Assembly (NCBI RefSeq): GCF_017848645.1
Contig: NZ_JAFEIF010000048.1
Span: 1-64,000, forward strand
Source of the DNA: Limnohabitans sp.
GTDB lineage: Bacteria > Pseudomonadota > Gammaproteobacteria > Burkholderiales > Burkholderiaceae_C
DNA length: 64,000 bases
Direction of reading: 5' to 3'
Shown here piece after piece: positions 1-8,355 of this stretch. The notes beneath the pieces are model-generated. The model made no database searches. It was given only the letters and a program-made list of their open reading frames with translations, and was not told the origin of the DNA. The number at the start of each line of letters is the position of its first letter. The stretch's first letter is position 1. Position numbers and translations under genes: made by a program.

Positions 1-107
1 CCATCCGCCTCGACACCCCCGCCACCCCCGAGCGCGTGCTGAACGCACTCCTGAACCGGGTTAATTGGGGTTTTAATTGGGGTCAGATCCCAATTAATTT
101 GACTTGA
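1..107 (+). CDS. C-terminal end of a possible molybdenum hydroxylase large subunit (partial)
   Basis: An open frame enters from the left edge (first full codon at base 3) and stops with TGA at 105-107. The first residues read IRLDTPATPERVLNAL, which resembles the C-terminal 'PATPE-VL-A' ending of xanthine dehydrogenase/aldehyde oxidase molybdenum subunits. The last 15 or so codons run through the palindromic repeat at 73-97, so the native tail may have been extended or replaced by that element. guaD starts 12 bases after the stop. With only about 34 residues visible, the family call is a guess from one motif plus purine-gene context. Confidence 0.35.
   Translation, partial: IRLDTPATPERVLNALLNRVNWGFNWGQIPINLT
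73..97. repeat. REP-like palindrome (GGGGTCAGATCCC family), degenerate copy
   Basis: TTAATTGGG and CCCAATTAA form a 9-bp inverted repeat around GTCAGAT. A partial extra copy (TTAATTGGGG) lies just upstream at 61-70. The core AATTGGGGTCAGATCC recurs in the longer palindrome at 41083-41129, so this is a dispersed element in this genome. It contributes the stop region of the upstream frame and ends 22 bases before the guaD start. Confidence 0.7.
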
Positions 108-119
108 ATTGATCAACCA

Positions 120-1454
120 ATGACGGCCCTTCCCTCTGTTTCCCATTTGCAAGGCTGGCGCGCTGGCCTGCTGTGGTTTCCTGACCCGCTCAGTCCCCAC
201 GCCCAGCACGAAACCGACGGCCTTCTGGTGACAGCCCGCGAAGCCGACGGCATCGTGCGCATCCAGGCCATCGGCCCCTACCGAGAGCTGGCCCCGCAGT
301 ACCCCGACCTGCCCGTGACCCACTGGCCGGGTCTGTGCATCGCGCCGGGCTTTGTCGATCTGCACATCCACTACCCACAAACCGATGTGATCGGCTCGCC
401 CGCCGAGGGCTTGCTGCCTTGGCTGGAGCACTACACCTTTCCACACGAAAAGCAGTTTTCAGACCCGGTGTACGCACACGAAGTGACCCGCTTCTTTCTG
501 GACGAGCTGATGCGTCACGGCGTGACCACCGCCCTGTGCTTTGCCACCGCCCACCCCGAATCGGTCAATGTGTTCATGGCCGAGGCGCAAAAGCGCCACC
601 TGCGCATGGTCACTGGCAAGGTGCTGCAAGACCGGCACAGCCCCGACGGCCTGCGCGACACCGACACCGCCTTGAGCCTGCGCCAGACCGAAGACTTGAT
701 CCGCCGCTGGCACGGCGTGGACCGCCTGGGCTACGCCATCACGCCGCGCTTCGCGCCCACCAGCAGCTCTGAGCAACTGCAAGGCGCGGGCGAGATCGCG
801 CAGCAGTTCCCCGATGTGTGGATCCAGTCGCACGTGGCGGAAAACGTCGATGAAATCCGCTGGGTCCATGAACTGTTCCCCGAAGCACGCAGCTATCTGG
901 ACGTTTACGACCGTGCAGGTCTTTTGCGCCAGCGCTCGGTGTACGCGCACTGCATTTACCTCGACGACACCGACCGGAGACGCATGGCCGAAGTGGGCGC
1001 AACCGCCGCCGTCAGCCCGACCAGCAACCTGTTTTTGGGCAGCGGCTTTTTTGACTACACGGCTTCAGACACAGCCGGTCTGCGCTACGGCCTGGCCAGT
1101 GATGTGGGCGGCGGCACCAGCTTCAGCCCCTTTCACACCATGCACGCGGCCTACACCGTAGCCCGGCAAAGCGTGGGGCGTCCGGGCATCAGCCTCGCGC
1201 CCGAACACCTGTGGTGGCAACACACGGCGGGCGCAGCCGCAGCTCTGGACCTGAACGGCAAAGTGGGCAACCTGCTGACCGGCTGCGAAGCCGACTTCGT
1301 GGTGCTCAACCCCAAAGCCACACCCCTGCTGGCCCGCCGCACCGCGCAAACCGAAACCTTGGCCGAATGGCTGTTCGCCATGATCGTGCTGGGCGATGAA
1401 CGCTTGATTGCGCACACGGTCATCCAAGGTCAAAGTGTGAACATCTCCCTGTAG
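120..1454 (+). CDS. guaD: Guanine deaminase
   Basis: Converts guanine to xanthine and ammonia, feeding the xanthine dehydrogenase encoded at 37168-41001. The 444-residue length is normal for the family. The amidohydrolase metal motif PGFVDLHIHYPQ carries His82 and His84; QSHVAEN has His238, YAHC has His277, and SDVGGG supplies Asp328. The ATG at 120 has no obvious Shine-Dalgarno sequence, but the N-terminus fits the family. The gene follows a possible molybdenum hydroxylase tail with 12 bases between. Its TAG stop lies inside the left arm of the repeat at 1451-1555. No TGTATACA operator is visible upstream, unlike other purine genes in the window. Confidence 0.93.
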   Translation: MTALPSVSHLQGWRAGLLWFPDPLSPHAQHETDGLLVTAREADGIVRIQAIGPYRELAPQYPDLPVTHWPGLCIAPGFVDLHIHYPQTDVIGSPAEGLLPWLEHYTFPHEKQFSDPVYAHEVTRFFLDELMRHGVTTALCFATAHPESVNVFMAEAQKRHLRMVTGKVLQDRHSPDGLRDTDTALSLRQTEDLIRRWHGVDRLGYAITPRFAPTSSSEQLQGAGEIAQQFPDVWIQSHVAENVDEIRWVHELFPEARSYLDVYDRAGLLRQRSVYAHCIYLDDTDRRRMAEVGATAAVSPTSNLFLGSGFFDYTASDTAGLRYGLASDVGGGTSFSPFHTMHAAYTVARQSVGRPGISLAPEHLWWQHTAGAAAALDLNGKVGNLLTGCEADFVVLNPKATPLLARRTAQTETLAEWLFAMIVLGDERLIAHTVIQGQSVNISL

Positions 1455-1555
1455 GTCGGATCTTTATGGTCCGACATCTGATCTTTTAGCGAAGCGACAT
1501 TTTCTAACGGACGTGGTCCTCCACCGTTTTGTCGGACCTAAAGGCACCGACCTAC
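1451..1555. repeat. MITE-like element with 26-bp imperfect terminal inverted repeats
   Basis: The left arm at 1451-1476 begins GTAGGTCGG and ends GGTCCGACA. The right arm at 1530-1555 begins TGTCGGACC and ends CCGACCTAC. The arms pair over 26 bp with about six mismatches. The arms resemble the 'GTCGG...CCGAC' palindromic repeats common between genes in Proteobacteria. The element includes the guaD stop codon, so it abuts or was inserted at the end of the gene. It may also act as a transcription end point. No transposase is encoded in it. Confidence 0.6.
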
Positions 1556-1605
1556 CTCGGTGTCAGCAGGTGATGAAGCATCCAGCCCTTGTCAGACAAT
1601 ATGGC

Positions 1606-1839
1606 ATGAGCGCCGAGAACGAACACCCCATCATCGACCCCTACGCATCCCAGCGCGCGTCCGTGCGCCGGGGCATTGCGCAATTTCAGGAGCGCCTGCA
1701 AGCCGCAGGCCATGACTTCAGGGACCCACCACCCGAGCCCACATCCTGCTGCGGGCGCGGTTGCAATGGTTGCGTGTGGGAAAGCTACGACGCCGCGCTG
1801 ATGTTTTGGTACGAGGACGCTGGGGCTTTGCTGGCTTAA
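1606..1839 (+). CDS. Small oxidoreductase-like (PF09791-type) Cys-rich protein
   Basis: About 77 residues from the ATG at 1606. ATG 1573, preceded by AGCAGG, and GTG 1513 are alternatives, but the latter would start inside the repeat. The C-terminal half holds PPPEPTSCCGRGCNGCVWE, the four-Cys signature of the 'oxidoreductase-like domain' family, then an aromatic tail (YDAALMFWYED). The Cys arrangement suggests metal or Fe-S binding. The biochemical role of the family is not established. It converges on higA, which ends 22 bases downstream. Confidence 0.75.
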   Translation: MSAENEHPIIDPYASQRASVRRGIAQFQERLQAAGHDFRDPPPEPTSCCGRGCNGCVWESYDAALMFWYEDAGALLA

Positions 1840-1860
1840 GCGGACCCAGCCCCTGTTGAC

Positions 1861-2169
1861 TTAAGCAACGGCTGGCTGTTGGAACACCCGAATGCGTGGC
1901 GCAATCGTGTCAGTGAGCGTTCTTGCGGCCTGACGCATGTCGTATTCGGTTTGCAGGTTCAGCCAAAAGCGGGGCTCCATGTTGAAAAACAGCCCCAAAC
2001 GCAAGGCGGTATCGGCCGTCACGGGACGGTTGCCATTGACCAGATCGCTGATTCGGCTGGGCGACACATCAATGTCAGCGGCCAGCTGACGCGCCGTGAT
2101 GCCCATGGGTTTCATGAAGTCTTCCAACAAAATTTCGCCGGGGTGGATTTCATCAAGTGATTCAGTCAT
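1861..2169 (-). CDS. higA: HigA-family antitoxin, XRE-type DNA-binding protein
   Basis: A 102-residue protein that should neutralise the HigB toxin encoded just upstream and repress the pair's promoter. The start at 2169 is set by GAGGAG seven bases upstream; the open frame extends further 5' but overlaps higB. The family N-terminus IHPGEILLEDFM is at residues 8-19. A helix-turn-helix follows (TARQLAADIDVSPSRISDLV, about residues 25-44), then the NRPVTADTALRLGLFF stretch typical of VapI/HigA proteins. It lies 10 bases after the higB stop, so toxin and antitoxin share one transcript with the toxin first, the normal order for hig loci. Confidence 0.9.
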   Translation of the reverse strand: MTESLDEIHPGEILLEDFMKPMGITARQLAADIDVSPSRISDLVNGNRPVTADTALRLGLFFNMEPRFWLNLQTEYDMRQAARTLTDTIAPRIRVFQQPAVA

Positions 2170-2179
2170 CTTCAACTCC

Positions 2180-2458
2180 TCAGTGGTAGTCCACGATTTC
2201 GACTTGGTAAGCGCCGTTGTCGTGCCATACAAAACAAATTCGCCATTGATCGTTGATGCGGATGCTGTGCTTCCCTTTTCGATCACCCTTCAAGGCTTCC
2301 AAGTGGTTACCAGGTGGCACTTTCAAACTGATCAATTCAGTCACCGCATGCAACTGCAACAACTTGCGCCGAGCCACGCGCTCGATGTTGTTGAACCTGG
2401 GCACCACCTGGCTTCGAAACAAAGCCTCGGTGTCGGCGCAAATGAACGAATGGATCAT
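2180..2458 (-). CDS. higB: HigB/RelE-superfamily toxin (mRNA interferase)
   Basis: A 92-residue RelE-fold toxin expected to cleave ribosome-bound mRNA when freed from HigA. The family pattern is clear: a basic centre (RVARRKLLQLH), NHLEALKGDRKGKHSIRIN, and the core strand QWRICFVW followed by VEIVDYH at the C-terminus. Residues such as Arg in QWRICF and the terminal YH agree with an active member. The ATG at 2458 opens a two-gene toxin-antitoxin operon on the minus strand. No transposase or integrase flanks the pair. Confidence 0.9.
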   Translation of the reverse strand: MIHSFICADTEALFRSQVVPRFNNIERVARRKLLQLHAVTELISLKVPPGNHLEALKGDRKGKHSIRINDQWRICFVWHDNGAYQVEIVDYH

Positions 2459-2538
2459 GGCGTAATTTTATTCCGCGTCACGGAATCCGTCAAGAAGATC
2501 AAAAGACACGTATTTGATGCGTCTCCACCCCATCATGT

Positions 2539-2859
2539 CTACGAAACCATGGCATCAATGTCCGAAGCGGCTGCTGGCCGCACCAACCGTCCCACCTCTT
2601 GACCATCGCGCAAAACCACCAGCGTGGGCCAGAGCTTGACGCGGTAATGGCGCCCAAGCTCACGGCCCGGGCCGTCTTCTATTTTGAGGTGCAGGCAGGG
2701 CGTCTGCGTGGCCAAAGCCTGTGCGATCAAGGACTGAGCAGCGCGGCAGTGGCCGCACCATTCGGTGCCAAATTCCAAGAGCGTGAGGCCAGGCAGCGCC
2801 TGCACCTCGGCCAGGCTGGGCGCTTCGATGGCGCTCAAGTAGGGTTTGAAAGTGCTCAT
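2539..2859 (-). CDS. Thioredoxin-family protein
   Basis: A 106-residue cytosolic thioredoxin-fold protein with the redox motif WCGHC at residues 34-38 (canonical thioredoxin is WCGPC) and the cis-Pro segment KLWPTLVVLRDG. There is no signal peptide. The ATG at 2859 overlaps the stop of the upstream LysR gene by four bases (ATGA), so the two are translationally coupled. Pairing a LysR regulator with a thioredoxin-like partner beside iorAB could mean a redox-linked control or repair role, but this is inference. It may simply be a general thiol reductase. Confidence 0.85.
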   Translation of the reverse strand: MSTFKPYLSAIEAPSLAEVQALPGLTLLEFGTEWCGHCRAAQSLIAQALATQTPCLHLKIEDGPGRELGRHYRVKLWPTLVVLRDGQEVGRLVRPAAASDIDAMVS

Positions 2860-3791
2860 GGCTCGACCTCGGTGGTGCTGAACAGTCTGGACACGGTGCC
2901 CCGCAGCCACTGCAGGCAGGGGTCTTTGTCAAAGCGCTGGCTCCAGTGCATGGACACAGTGAAGTCGCGCAGGGGTAAATCGGGCTCGATCAGGGCCAAC
3001 GCGCCCGCCTCGGCAAAGCCTTGCGCAAAATTGCGTGGCATCAAGACCGCCAAATCGCTGCCGCGCACGATACCGGGCAGCGACAAAAAGTGGCTCACCG
3101 TCAGGCGCAGGCGGTGCTGCCAATGCATCAATTCCAGAATGCGCAGCGTATCCGAATGGGTGCGCACAGCGGCGAATTCCAACTCGGCCAGCAAAGCCTG
3201 CGCGGCGTCAGGCGCAGTACGTGCTTTTTGAAGTTGCTGCCAACGCGCCGCCACCGGGTGGCCTTGGCGCATCAGCACCACATAGCGGTCGCTCAGCAAA
3301 GGCTGCTGCAAGGTGTCGTTCACCTCGGGCAAAAAACCAATCGCCAGGTCCAGCTGGCCGTTGTCCAGCGCGGGGGAAATTTTGTCGTGGGGCAGCGGCA
3401 GGGCTTCGAGCCGCATGCCCGGCGCTTGGTGCTGCAGCGCCAACACCAGCTCGGGCAAAAAACGCGCCTCGCCAATGTCACTCAGGTGCACACGCAGCAC
3501 ACGGGCCGAGCGCTGAGGGTCAAACACCTGCGAGACATTGAGCGCATCTTCGATCGTGCCCAGCGCCAATTGCACCGCCTGCGCCAGCCGGTCCGCTCGC
3601 GGCGTGGGCCGCACGCCCGCGCCGCTGCGCTCAAACAAGGCGTCGCCCAGCACGACCCGCAAACGCGCCAGCCCCTGGCTGGCCGCTGGCTGCGACATGC
3701 CCAATTGCTGCGCAGCCAAGCTCACGCTGCGCGTGCGCCACACGGCGTCAAATAAGCGCAAGAGGTTCAGGTCCAAGTCTTTGATATTCAT
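2856..3791 (-). CDS. LysR-family transcriptional regulator, divergent from iorAB
   Basis: A 311-residue LysR protein with an N-terminal winged helix-turn-helix (about residues 20-40, SLAAQQLGMSQPAASQGLAR) and a C-terminal substrate-binding domain. It is divergent from iorA with a 95-base shared intergenic region, the classic arrangement of a LysR activator and its target. The likely target is therefore iorAB, and the inducer would be an arylpyruvate or related 2-oxoacid; neither is shown directly. It is translationally coupled to the downstream thioredoxin-like gene. Confidence 0.88.
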   Translation of the reverse strand: MNIKDLDLNLLRLFDAVWRTRSVSLAAQQLGMSQPAASQGLARLRVVLGDALFERSGAGVRPTPRADRLAQAVQLALGTIEDALNVSQVFDPQRSARVLRVHLSDIGEARFLPELVLALQHQAPGMRLEALPLPHDKISPALDNGQLDLAIGFLPEVNDTLQQPLLSDRYVVLMRQGHPVAARWQQLQKARTAPDAAQALLAELEFAAVRTHSDTLRILELMHWQHRLRLTVSHFLSLPGIVRGSDLAVLMPRNFAQGFAEAGALALIEPDLPLRDFTVSMHWSQRFDKDPCLQWLRGTVSRLFSTTEVEP

Positions 3792-3806
3792 TCAGCGCAT
3801 ACCGTT

Positions 3807-3817
3807 TATTCAGAATA
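3807..3817. promoter_or_regulatory. Candidate LysR operator between lysR and iorA
   Basis: TATTCAGAATA is a perfect 5-bp inverted repeat around one base. It is centred in the AT-rich divergent region 16 bases from the LysR start codon, and resembles the short dyads bound by LysR proteins. This is assigned from position and symmetry only. Confidence 0.35.
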
Positions 3818-3886
3818 TTTTATGCACTTATACGTAAGATGGTCTTTGCCCGTTGAACGCGGGCACCACAACGCAAGGAGCGTGCT

Positions 3887-6043
3887 TTGGAAGTTTCATT
3901 TCACGAAGAAATCAAGGCCCTGCGCATGGGCGCGGGCGAGGTCTTTCACGGCGAGGGCATTTTGGCCATCACCAAGGGCCTGCTGCAGTCGGGCGTGAGT
4001 TATGTGGGCGGCTACCAAGGCGCCCCCGTCTCGCACCTGCTCGATGTGATGGTGCAGGCCAAGCCCTACATGGACGAACTGGGCGTGCATGTGGAAGCGT
4101 GCTCGAATGAAGCCTCGGCCGCGGCCATGCTGGGCGCGTCCATCCATTACCCGATTCGCGGCGCGGTGACCTGGAAGTCGATTGTGGGCACCAACGTGGC
4201 GGCCGATGCGCTGTCCAATTTGTCATCACCCGGCGTGACCGGCGGCGTGCTGATCGTAGTCGGCGAAGACTACGGCGAAGGCGCCAGCGTGATCCAGGAG
4301 CGCACCCACGCCTACGCCCTCAAGTCGGGCATGTGCCTCCTCGACCCGCGCCCCGAGCTGGGCCAGATGGTCAACATGGTCGAGCACGGTTTCCGGCTGT
4401 CCGAAGCGTCCAACATGCCGGTGATGATGGAGCTGCGCATCCGCGCCTGCCATGTGCGCGGCCAGTTTGTGACCAAGGACAACCAGGCGCCCCAACTCTC
4501 CAAAAAACACCTGATCGATGAGCCGGCGGGTTTCAACTACATGCGCCTGGCGCACCCGCCCGTGACCTTTGCGCAAGAAAAACGCAAAGTCGAGCACCGC
4601 CTGCCCGCCGCACGCCAGTACATTGCCGAGCAAGGCCTGAACGAGCACTTTGAAGGCAGCACCCACCGCCACCTGGGCCTGATCGTGCAAGGGGGTCTGT
4701 ACAACACGCTGATCCGCGCCCTGCAGCAGTTCGACCTGGCCGACGCCTTTGGCACGACCAGCCTGTCGGTGCTGGTGCTGAACGTGACCTACCCGCTGGT
4801 GCCTGACGAGTTGGTGAATTTTTGCAAAGACAAATCGGCCGTGCTGCTGCTCGAAGAAGGCCAGCCCGAATACATCGAGCAAGAACTCGCTCTGATGCTG
4901 CGCCGCCTTGACCTGCAAACCCCGCTGCACGGCAAAGACATGCTGCCCTCGGGTGGTGAATACACCGCCGAGGTCATGGCCCAGGGCCTGCTGAAGTTTC
5001 TGGACCGCCGCCAAGCCGATGCCGTGCCCGAAGCCACACGCCAATGGCTGGCCACCAACGGTGAACGGCGCCAGCAAGTGCAAGCCCTGCTGGGCAGCCC
5101 GCTGCCCGCACGGCCACCCAGCATGTGCATTGGCTGCCCCGAGCGGCCCGTGTTCTCGGCCCTCAAGCTGGCCCAGCAAGATGTCGGTCCTGTACACATT
5201 TCTGGCGACATTGGCTGCCATGCCCTGGCCACTTTCGAGCCGTTTTCGGTGGGCCACTCCATCCTGGGTTACGGCATGAGCCTGGCCAGCCGGGCGGGCG
5301 TGTCGCCCGTGATGAAGCGGCGCGTGTTGTCTGTGATGGGCGACGGGGGCTTTTGGCACAACGGTTTGCTGACGGGTGTGCAAAGTGCGCTGTTCAACGG
5401 CGACGACGCGGTGCTGCTGATCTTCAAGAACGGCTACACCTCGGCCACCGGCACACAAGACATCATCAACACGCCCACCGACATCGCCAAAGAGCTGGCG
5501 GGCGACAAGCGCCAAAGCATGGTGCACACCAACCAGACCATCGAGTCCACGCTCAAAGGCCTGGGCGTGCAATGGCTGCGCACGGTGCACACGTATGAAG
5601 TGAGCCACATGCAGACCACACTGACCGAAGCCTTCACCACCGAGTTTCAGGGCCTGAAAGTGATCGTGGCCGAAGGCGAATGCCAGCTGGAGCGCCAGCG
5701 CCGCATCAAGCCCTGGCTGGCCTCGCTGCTGTCCAAAGGCGAGCGGGTGGAACGCGTGAAATACGGCGTGGACGAAGACGTGTGCAACGGAGACCACGCC
5801 TGCATCCGCCTCTCGGGCTGCCCCACCTTGACGCTCAAAGACAACCCCGACCCACTGAAAGTGGACCCGGTGGCGACCGTGATCGACGGCTGTGTGGGCT
5901 GCGGCCTGTGCGGTGAAAACGCACACGCGGCCACGCTGTGCCCCTCCTTTTACCGGGCCGAAGTGGTGCAAAACCCCAAGTGGCACGAACGCCTGTGGGC
6001 CCGCTGGCAAAGCCTGGCCACACGTTGGCTGCAACCTGCTTGA
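3887..6043 (+). CDS. iorA: Indolepyruvate:ferredoxin oxidoreductase, alpha-type subunit
   Basis: The TPP-dependent subunit that oxidatively decarboxylates arylpyruvates (indolepyruvate, phenylpyruvate) to aryl-acetyl-CoA. It has 718 residues. The N-terminal pyrimidine-binding-like domain includes GGYQGAPVSHLLD; the TPP domain holds CIGCPERPVF, DIGCHALATF and the GDGGF motif. A C-terminal ferredoxin-like region has Cys633, Cys639 and Cys645, then CVGCGLC at 669-675 and a final CP. The start is TTG at 3887, supported by AAGGAG six bases upstream; no in-frame ATG is close. iorB follows after 23 bases. The likely role is aerobic catabolism of aromatic amino acid transamination products. Confidence 0.9.
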   Translation: MEVSFHEEIKALRMGAGEVFHGEGILAITKGLLQSGVSYVGGYQGAPVSHLLDVMVQAKPYMDELGVHVEACSNEASAAAMLGASIHYPIRGAVTWKSIVGTNVAADALSNLSSPGVTGGVLIVVGEDYGEGASVIQERTHAYALKSGMCLLDPRPELGQMVNMVEHGFRLSEASNMPVMMELRIRACHVRGQFVTKDNQAPQLSKKHLIDEPAGFNYMRLAHPPVTFAQEKRKVEHRLPAARQYIAEQGLNEHFEGSTHRHLGLIVQGGLYNTLIRALQQFDLADAFGTTSLSVLVLNVTYPLVPDELVNFCKDKSAVLLLEEGQPEYIEQELALMLRRLDLQTPLHGKDMLPSGGEYTAEVMAQGLLKFLDRRQADAVPEATRQWLATNGERRQQVQALLGSPLPARPPSMCIGCPERPVFSALKLAQQDVGPVHISGDIGCHALATFEPFSVGHSILGYGMSLASRAGVSPVMKRRVLSVMGDGGFWHNGLLTGVQSALFNGDDAVLLIFKNGYTSATGTQDIINTPTDIAKELAGDKRQSMVHTNQTIESTLKGLGVQWLRTVHTYEVSHMQTTLTEAFTTEFQGLKVIVAEGECQLERQRRIKPWLASLLSKGERVERVKYGVDEDVCNGDHACIRLSGCPTLTLKDNPDPLKVDPVATVIDGCVGCGLCGENAHAATLCPSFYRAEVVQNPKWHERLWARWQSLATRWLQPA

Positions 6044-6066
6044 AACGCCCCATTCAGAGACACACC

Positions 6067-7644
6067 ATGACCCAACCGATTTCAATCTTGCTGTGCGCCC
6101 TGGGTGGCGAAGGCGGCGGCGTGCTGGCCGACTGGCTGGTCGACGTGGCCCGCCACGCAGGCCACCCGGCGCAAGCCACCTCCATTCCCGGCGTGGCACA
6201 ACGCACCGGGGCCACCACCTATTACCTGGAAATCTACCCCCTGCCCCACAACCAGCTGCAAGGCCGCTTGCCGGTGCTGGGCCTGAACCCCCTGCCGGGC
6301 AGGCTCGATGCGCTGGTGTCGTCCGAGTTGCTGGAAACCGCACGCCAAATTGGCAACGGCCTGGCTTCAGCCGACCGCACGCTGGTGATCAGCGCTTCGT
6401 CGCGGGCGCTCACCACCGCCGAAAAAATGACCATGGGCGACGGCCGCCGCCCCGAAGGCCCGCTGCTCGACGTGGTGGCCGCACACAGCCAGCGCCACCA
6501 TGTGATGGACATGGCCAGCCTGTGCCAGCAAAGCGGCACCATGGTCAGCGCCGTCATGTTGGGGGCAATAGCCGGCAGTGGCTTGCTGCCCTTTGAGCGG
6601 GCACATTACGAAGCCGTGTTGGCGGGCCCAAGCAACTCGGCCAAGGCCAGCCTGCGCGGCTTTGCATTGGCCTTTGATGTGGTCACGCGCCAGCTCGAAC
6701 AGGCGCAGTATGTCGAGCATGTGATGAAACCGGCTTTGCCTGCGCCCTCTGCATCGGCGGCTTTGCCTTCAGATGTCGCCGCCAAGTTTCCAGCAGAGCT
6801 GCACCCCTTGATGGGCCTGGCCCACCAGCGCTTGGTGGAATACCAAGGTCCGGCTTATGCCCGTCTGTATGTGCAACGCCTAGAACGATTGCTCCAGGCA
6901 GAAGCCAGTGCAAAAGACGCCACCCACCCCGTGACGCTTGAAGCCACCCGCTGGCTGGCGCTGTGGATGGCGTTTGACGACATCATCCGCGTGGCCGACC
7001 TGAAAAGCCGCGCCAGCCGCTGGGACCGCGTCACACAAGAGGTCAAGGCCAAAGAAGGCGATGTGCTCAAGGTGTACGACCACTTCAAACCCGGCGTGCC
7101 CGAGCTGGCCGCCTTGTTGCCACAGAGCTTGGCCAACCGGCTGCTGCGCTGGGACCGGGCCCGCGTGGCCAATGGCAAAGCGCCTTGGTCCATGCCACTC
7201 AAGGTGGCGCGGCACGCGCTGTGGGGCATGGCCAGCTTGCGCCTGTTGGCCAGTCTGCGCGTGCTGCGCCCCTTGGGCAGCCGCTATGGCACCGAACAAG
7301 CCCTGATCGAAGAATGGCTGGGCGGTATCGAGGCCGCTACGCGCCTGTCGCCCGCGCTGGGTCTGGAGTTGGCGCGTTGCGGCCAACTCATCAAAGGCTA
7401 CGGCAGCACCAACGAACGCGGCAAAGACAACCTGCTGCACATCCTGCGCCATGTGTGCGGCCCAACTTCTGCCGTGCCTGTCTCCGAGCAAGCCGAGGCC
7501 GTGGCCCGCATCCGCCAAGCAGCCTTGCAAGACGAAGCCGGTCAAGCGCTCGACCAGGCCTTGCTGCAGCACGGCGCGCCAGCGCGTCCGGTCAAGGAGC
7601 AACCGGTGCTGTGGATGAAAAATCCGAGGCTCAAAAAAGCCTGA
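6067..7644 (+). CDS. iorB: Indolepyruvate oxidoreductase, beta (gamma-type) subunit with C-terminal extension
   Basis: A 525-residue partner of IorA. The N-terminal 200 or so residues form the POR-gamma-like domain (ALGGEGGGVLADWL near the start, then GVAQRTGATTYYLEI). The rest is a long extension (from about residue 225) not found in the roughly 200-residue archaeal IorB, but typical of the proteobacterial 'indolepyruvate oxidoreductase subunit beta' family. ATG 6067 follows the iorA stop closely; the open frame continues 5' but only inside iorA. The gene converges on the Crp/Fnr gene with 13 bases between. No separate ferredoxin gene is adjacent. Confidence 0.87.
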   Translation: MTQPISILLCALGGEGGGVLADWLVDVARHAGHPAQATSIPGVAQRTGATTYYLEIYPLPHNQLQGRLPVLGLNPLPGRLDALVSSELLETARQIGNGLASADRTLVISASSRALTTAEKMTMGDGRRPEGPLLDVVAAHSQRHHVMDMASLCQQSGTMVSAVMLGAIAGSGLLPFERAHYEAVLAGPSNSAKASLRGFALAFDVVTRQLEQAQYVEHVMKPALPAPSASAALPSDVAAKFPAELHPLMGLAHQRLVEYQGPAYARLYVQRLERLLQAEASAKDATHPVTLEATRWLALWMAFDDIIRVADLKSRASRWDRVTQEVKAKEGDVLKVYDHFKPGVPELAALLPQSLANRLLRWDRARVANGKAPWSMPLKVARHALWGMASLRLLASLRVLRPLGSRYGTEQALIEEWLGGIEAATRLSPALGLELARCGQLIKGYGSTNERGKDNLLHILRHVCGPTSAVPVSEQAEAVARIRQAALQDEAGQALDQALLQHGAPARPVKEQPVLWMKNPRLKKA

Positions 7645-7657
7645 AGCATCGAAGAAC

Positions 7658-8293
7658 TCACACCCCGGCCAACTCGCGCAGGGCCTGCGGGTTGGGCAGG
7701 CCCAGCACGCGCCCGCCACCGCTGATGAGCTCGCGTTCGCGCAAATGGCGCAGCACCCGAGAAAAGGTTTCGGGCGCGATGCCCAGTTGGGCCGCGATCG
7801 TGCGTTTGCGCTCCGTCAGTTTCACGGCCAGCCCCCCCGACTGATCGGTGGGTTCGGCGTGGCGCAGCAGCCATTCGGCGCAGCGCGCATCGGCGTCCTT
7901 GGCCAGGCGGCTCACGGCCATTTCGGTTTGTTGGCGCTGCGAACGGGCCATGTCCATGAGCAAGTTCTGTGAAGCCTCGGGCAAGGTTTGCACCTCGGCC
8001 ACGAAATCGCCCAAGCTCACGTACTGCACCTGCACTTCGGTCTCGGCCACCGCATCGATCGCGTGGGGCAGCGCCAACAGGCCCGAAGCGGCTTCGAGCC
8101 AGAAAGGCCCCTCGACCACGCCCAGCTGGTGCGCCATGTGGCCATCCGCCATCACGCCCAGCACGACGCGCCCCTGCATGACGTGCACGATGCGGTCCAC
8201 CGCATCGCCTCGGTGCAGCAACGCTGTGCCTGCCGCCAAAAGGGATAAAGGGGCCGCAGTCTCGGACAAAGGGGGCAAAGAGGTATCCAACAT
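7658..8293 (-). CDS. Crp/Fnr-family transcriptional regulator
   Basis: A 211-residue protein with an N-terminal cyclic-nucleotide-binding-type beta barrel (about residues 15-110), a dimerisation helix, and a C-terminal helix-turn-helix at residues 165-184 (TIAAQLGIAPETFSRVLRHL). It has a single Cys (in DARCAEW) and no N-terminal Cys cluster, so it is not an oxygen-sensing Fe-S FNR. The effector is unknown. It is transcribed toward iorB. ATG 8293 is the first start of the conserved frame. Confidence 0.9.
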   Translation of the reverse strand: MLDTSLPPLSETAAPLSLLAAGTALLHRGDAVDRIVHVMQGRVVLGVMADGHMAHQLGVVEGPFWLEAASGLLALPHAIDAVAETEVQVQYVSLGDFVAEVQTLPEASQNLLMDMARSQRQQTEMAVSRLAKDADARCAEWLLRHAEPTDQSGGLAVKLTERKRTIAAQLGIAPETFSRVLRHLRERELISGGGRVLGLPNPQALRELAGV

Positions 8294-8355
8294 GGTGGAG
8301 CCGAATGTGCCAGAGCCCCAGCCCTTGGGCTTTGACGCAAATCAATAAGGCCCCA

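Noticed and set aside
4226..6343. Open frame of about 705 codons on the minus strand opposite iorA
   Set aside because: Antisense to iorA, low-complexity translation, no family motif or ribosome site.
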